Shown: positions 5,371 to 6,916 of the stretch, piece after piece
Layout of the letters: each line of letters opens with the position of its first letter
Numbering within the stretch: the stretch's first letter is position 1
Source: Verrucomicrobia bacterium UBA1211
GTDB lineage: Bacteria; Verrucomicrobiota; Kiritimatiellia; RFP12; UBA1067
Direction of reading: 5' to 3'
Assembly: GCA_002309585.1 (NCBI GenBank)
Contig: DBXN01000032.1
Span: 2,221 to 9,136, forward strand
DNA length: 6,916 nucleotides
The notes under the pieces: model-generated
The model's input: the letters and a program-made list of their open reading frames with translations, nothing else
Told to the model about the DNA's origin: nothing
Databases searched by the model: none
Program-made: the position numbers and the translations under genes

Positions 5371-6916
5371 ATGACGGTTTTAGACAGGGTTTTGTCGGTC
5401 GGTGTGGCGGTGATGGCCGCTTGGGCGGGAATGGCGGAGGAAACGCCGAAACCGATCGTTTTCGATTCGCCCGCTGACGATGAACGCGGTGTGATGATTC
5501 TCGGCAACGGCGAGGTGGGCGCGACGGTGTGGCTGGATGCGGCCGGTACGTTCCATACCGTGTTGCAGAACTCCGACAGCTGGAACGAGGGCGGTCGCCA
5601 TGTGAAGACCGGCGCGATCGACTACGAAACCGGTTGCGCGGTCGATGCCGGCACGTTCCGACAGGAACTTTCGATGGCGCGCGGTGAGTTCGAAGCGTCA
5701 TGGAAGAGCGGTGGGAAGCCGGTGTCGCTCCGCTACCGCATCCAGCAGGGTACGGACTCCATTGCCGTGTGCGATGTGCGCGGGACGTCGAAGGCCGAGG
5801 CGAAGGTGGTGAACTGGCGTCTCTATCCGGGCGGCACGAAGGCGTTCGGTGTCGGCGAGTACGGACTTGGCAACCGCTTCTGCGAAGGACAGTTCCAGAA
5901 GAACGTGGAGAACCTGACATTCACGGTGAACGCAGACCGTCTTGTGTCCGATGGGTGGTGCCATGTGAACCGCAACGGAACGGTCGTTGAACTGATGAAG
6001 GTCTACGATTACTATCAGGCGACGGGCGACCTCGGTAAACCGGATCTGCTCTCGAACCGCGTCTTCGGCGGTATCACACGTGCGGAGAAAGGAGAGGACA
6101 GGATTTTTTTCCTCACGGCCGTCACCTGTCTCCATCCGTGCAAGGATGCCGCCGAATGGGAGCGCCGCACGCGCGACAGGCTCGCAAAAGAGGGCTGGGC
6201 GCTTGTGTCGGAAGAGACGAAATGCGCCGAACATGTCGCGGCTTGGGCGAAGTTCTGGGACCGTAGCCACATCGCTATTTCACCGACGGCGGAAGCGGCT
6301 GGCCAATCGAACCGATTCGTTATCCCGACTAACGCGAAACTGCCGGTCAGCTTCGGGGTCGATTCTGCGGGCGGTAACCGTTTCAGAGGCCGTTTCGTCT
6401 CGGCAGAGGTGGCGTTCAACGGCCGCAAGGTATATTCAGGCGCACCGAAAACCGGTGATAAGGTGGAATGCCGTATAGAGGAGATGGATCCCTGCCGTTC
6501 GCTTCGTTTCGCGTGCCGCTTCACGACGGATGATGCCGGGAAGCCACAGCGGCTTCTCGACAACATTACACCGGGGAAGAGCGACGGCTTTCTCGTCGAT
6601 CTTTTAAATGGGCGCGTGCGTTTGATTGTCGGGAAACGTATCGTCAGCCATTCCGCGAAGGTACCGTCAGGCCGTGAAGTCGCGGTTGAGGTCACCGTGC
6701 CGCAAAACGGTGAGGCGAGGATCGTTGTCGACCACGCGGCCGAGACCTTCGATTTCGGTATCGCGACCGTCGCCGAAGAGTGCGCCGCCGTCACACGCGC
6801 CTATGCCGCGCAGCGCTATGTCTCCGCCTGCGCCGGGCGGGGACGTCTTCCGATCCGCTTTAACGGCTCGATTTTCACCATCTCGTACAAGGGCGATCCC
6901 GACTACCGCCGCTGGG
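5371..6916 (+). CDS. Secreted DUF5703/GH95-like glycoside hydrolase, N-terminal part (3' end outside window)
   Basis: The first 515 residues are present; the frame is open to the right edge. A signal peptide (residues 1-22, cleavage near A-G-M-A) points to export. Residues 40-73 carry the family's N-terminal beta-sandwich signature, ILGNGEVGATVWLD then NSDSWNEGG, as in DUF5703_N and GH95-type alpha-L-fucosidases. The beta-sandwich ends at about residue 300 (AKFWDRSHI, 293-301). Residues of roughly 305-470 form an insert resembling a LamG/concanavalin-type beta-sandwich (LLDNITPGKSDGFLVD 395-410, LIVGKRIVSHS). The chain then enters the (alpha/alpha)6 barrel: AYAAQRYVSACAGRG (477-491), LPIRFNGSIFT (493-503), and a DPDYRRWG end. 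The catalytic residues of GH95-like enzymes lie further on and cannot be checked. It probably acts on plant or host glycans, and fucose or galactose side chains are only a guess from the GH95 relation. Confidence 0.85.
   Translation, partial: MTVLDRVLSVGVAVMAAWAGMAEETPKPIVFDSPADDERGVMILGNGEVGATVWLDAAGTFHTVLQNSDSWNEGGRHVKTGAIDYETGCAVDAGTFRQELSMARGEFEASWKSGGKPVSLRYRIQQGTDSIAVCDVRGTSKAEAKVVNWRLYPGGTKAFGVGEYGLGNRFCEGQFQKNVENLTFTVNADRLVSDGWCHVNRNGTVVELMKVYDYYQATGDLGKPDLLSNRVFGGITRAEKGEDRIFFLTAVTCLHPCKDAAEWERRTRDRLAKEGWALVSEETKCAEHVAAWAKFWDRSHIAISPTAEAAGQSNRFVIPTNAKLPVSFGVDSAGGNRFRGRFVSAEVAFNGRKVYSGAPKTGDKVECRIEEMDPCRSLRFACRFTTDDAGKPQRLLDNITPGKSDGFLVDLLNGRVRLIVGKRIVSHSAKVPSGREVAVEVTVPQNGEARIVVDHAAETFDFGIATVAEECAAVTRAYAAQRYVSACAGRGRLPIRFNGSIFTISYKGDPDYRRW

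Noticed and set aside
6088..6110. AAAGGAG followed by a run of seven T inside the glycosidase gene, resembling a frameshift signal
   Set aside because: The glycosidase frame continues with recognisable family sequence after the run, so no shift is needed, and nothing in the alternative frames resembles a product.

Overview
The window is a GC-rich, densely coded stretch with eight protein genes: three on the + strand (1-1952), five on the - strand (1976-5234, in two tight operons), and one + strand gene running off the right edge (5371-6916), where the first and last genes are partial. Most products are exported: five have a signal peptide or lipobox and one more is a membrane protein. The DUF5703/GH95-like glycosidase, the exported alpha/beta hydrolase, the LA_2272-like surface repeat protein, and the short degenerate tandem repeats (heptamers at 446-473, nonamers at 3241-3267) together suggest a member of the PVC group (Kiritimatiellota, Lentisphaerota or Verrucomicrobiota), possibly an anaerobic glycan degrader. 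That placement is inference from gene content and remembered repeat types; no marker gene here proves it.

Left region (1-1952, + strand): the C-terminal S1 domain and basic tail of a Tex-like RNA-binding protein; a spacer with a GC-rich hairpin and a heptamer repeat; a hotdog-fold acyl-CoA thioesterase; and an exported alpha/beta hydrolase with a GHSLGG nucleophile elbow and an unassigned Trp-rich C-terminal module.

Middle region (1976-3869, - strand): three genes joined by two ATGA start/stop overlaps. In transcription order they are an Ogt/MGMT-type DNA alkyltransferase, a membrane protein carrying a SecD-like periplasmic P1 domain but lacking the SecD channel-forming membrane helices, and a small putative lipoprotein. 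A nonamer repeat is read as the C-terminal tail of the alkyltransferase. This trio is the most unusual part of the window.

Right region (3975-5234, - strand, then 5371-6916, + strand): a two-gene operon encodes a secreted protein of about eight short Gly-x-Gln repeats and a lipoprotein of unknown function. It is divergently transcribed from the secreted glycosidase gene across a 136-base region with recognisable promoter elements for both directions. I found no tRNA, rRNA, CRISPR array, insertion sequence or integrase, and no gene-free stretch longer than about 140 bases. Nothing here is clearly a new defence or mobile system. The SecD-head protein and its coupling to a DNA repair gene are the best candidates for something undescribed.
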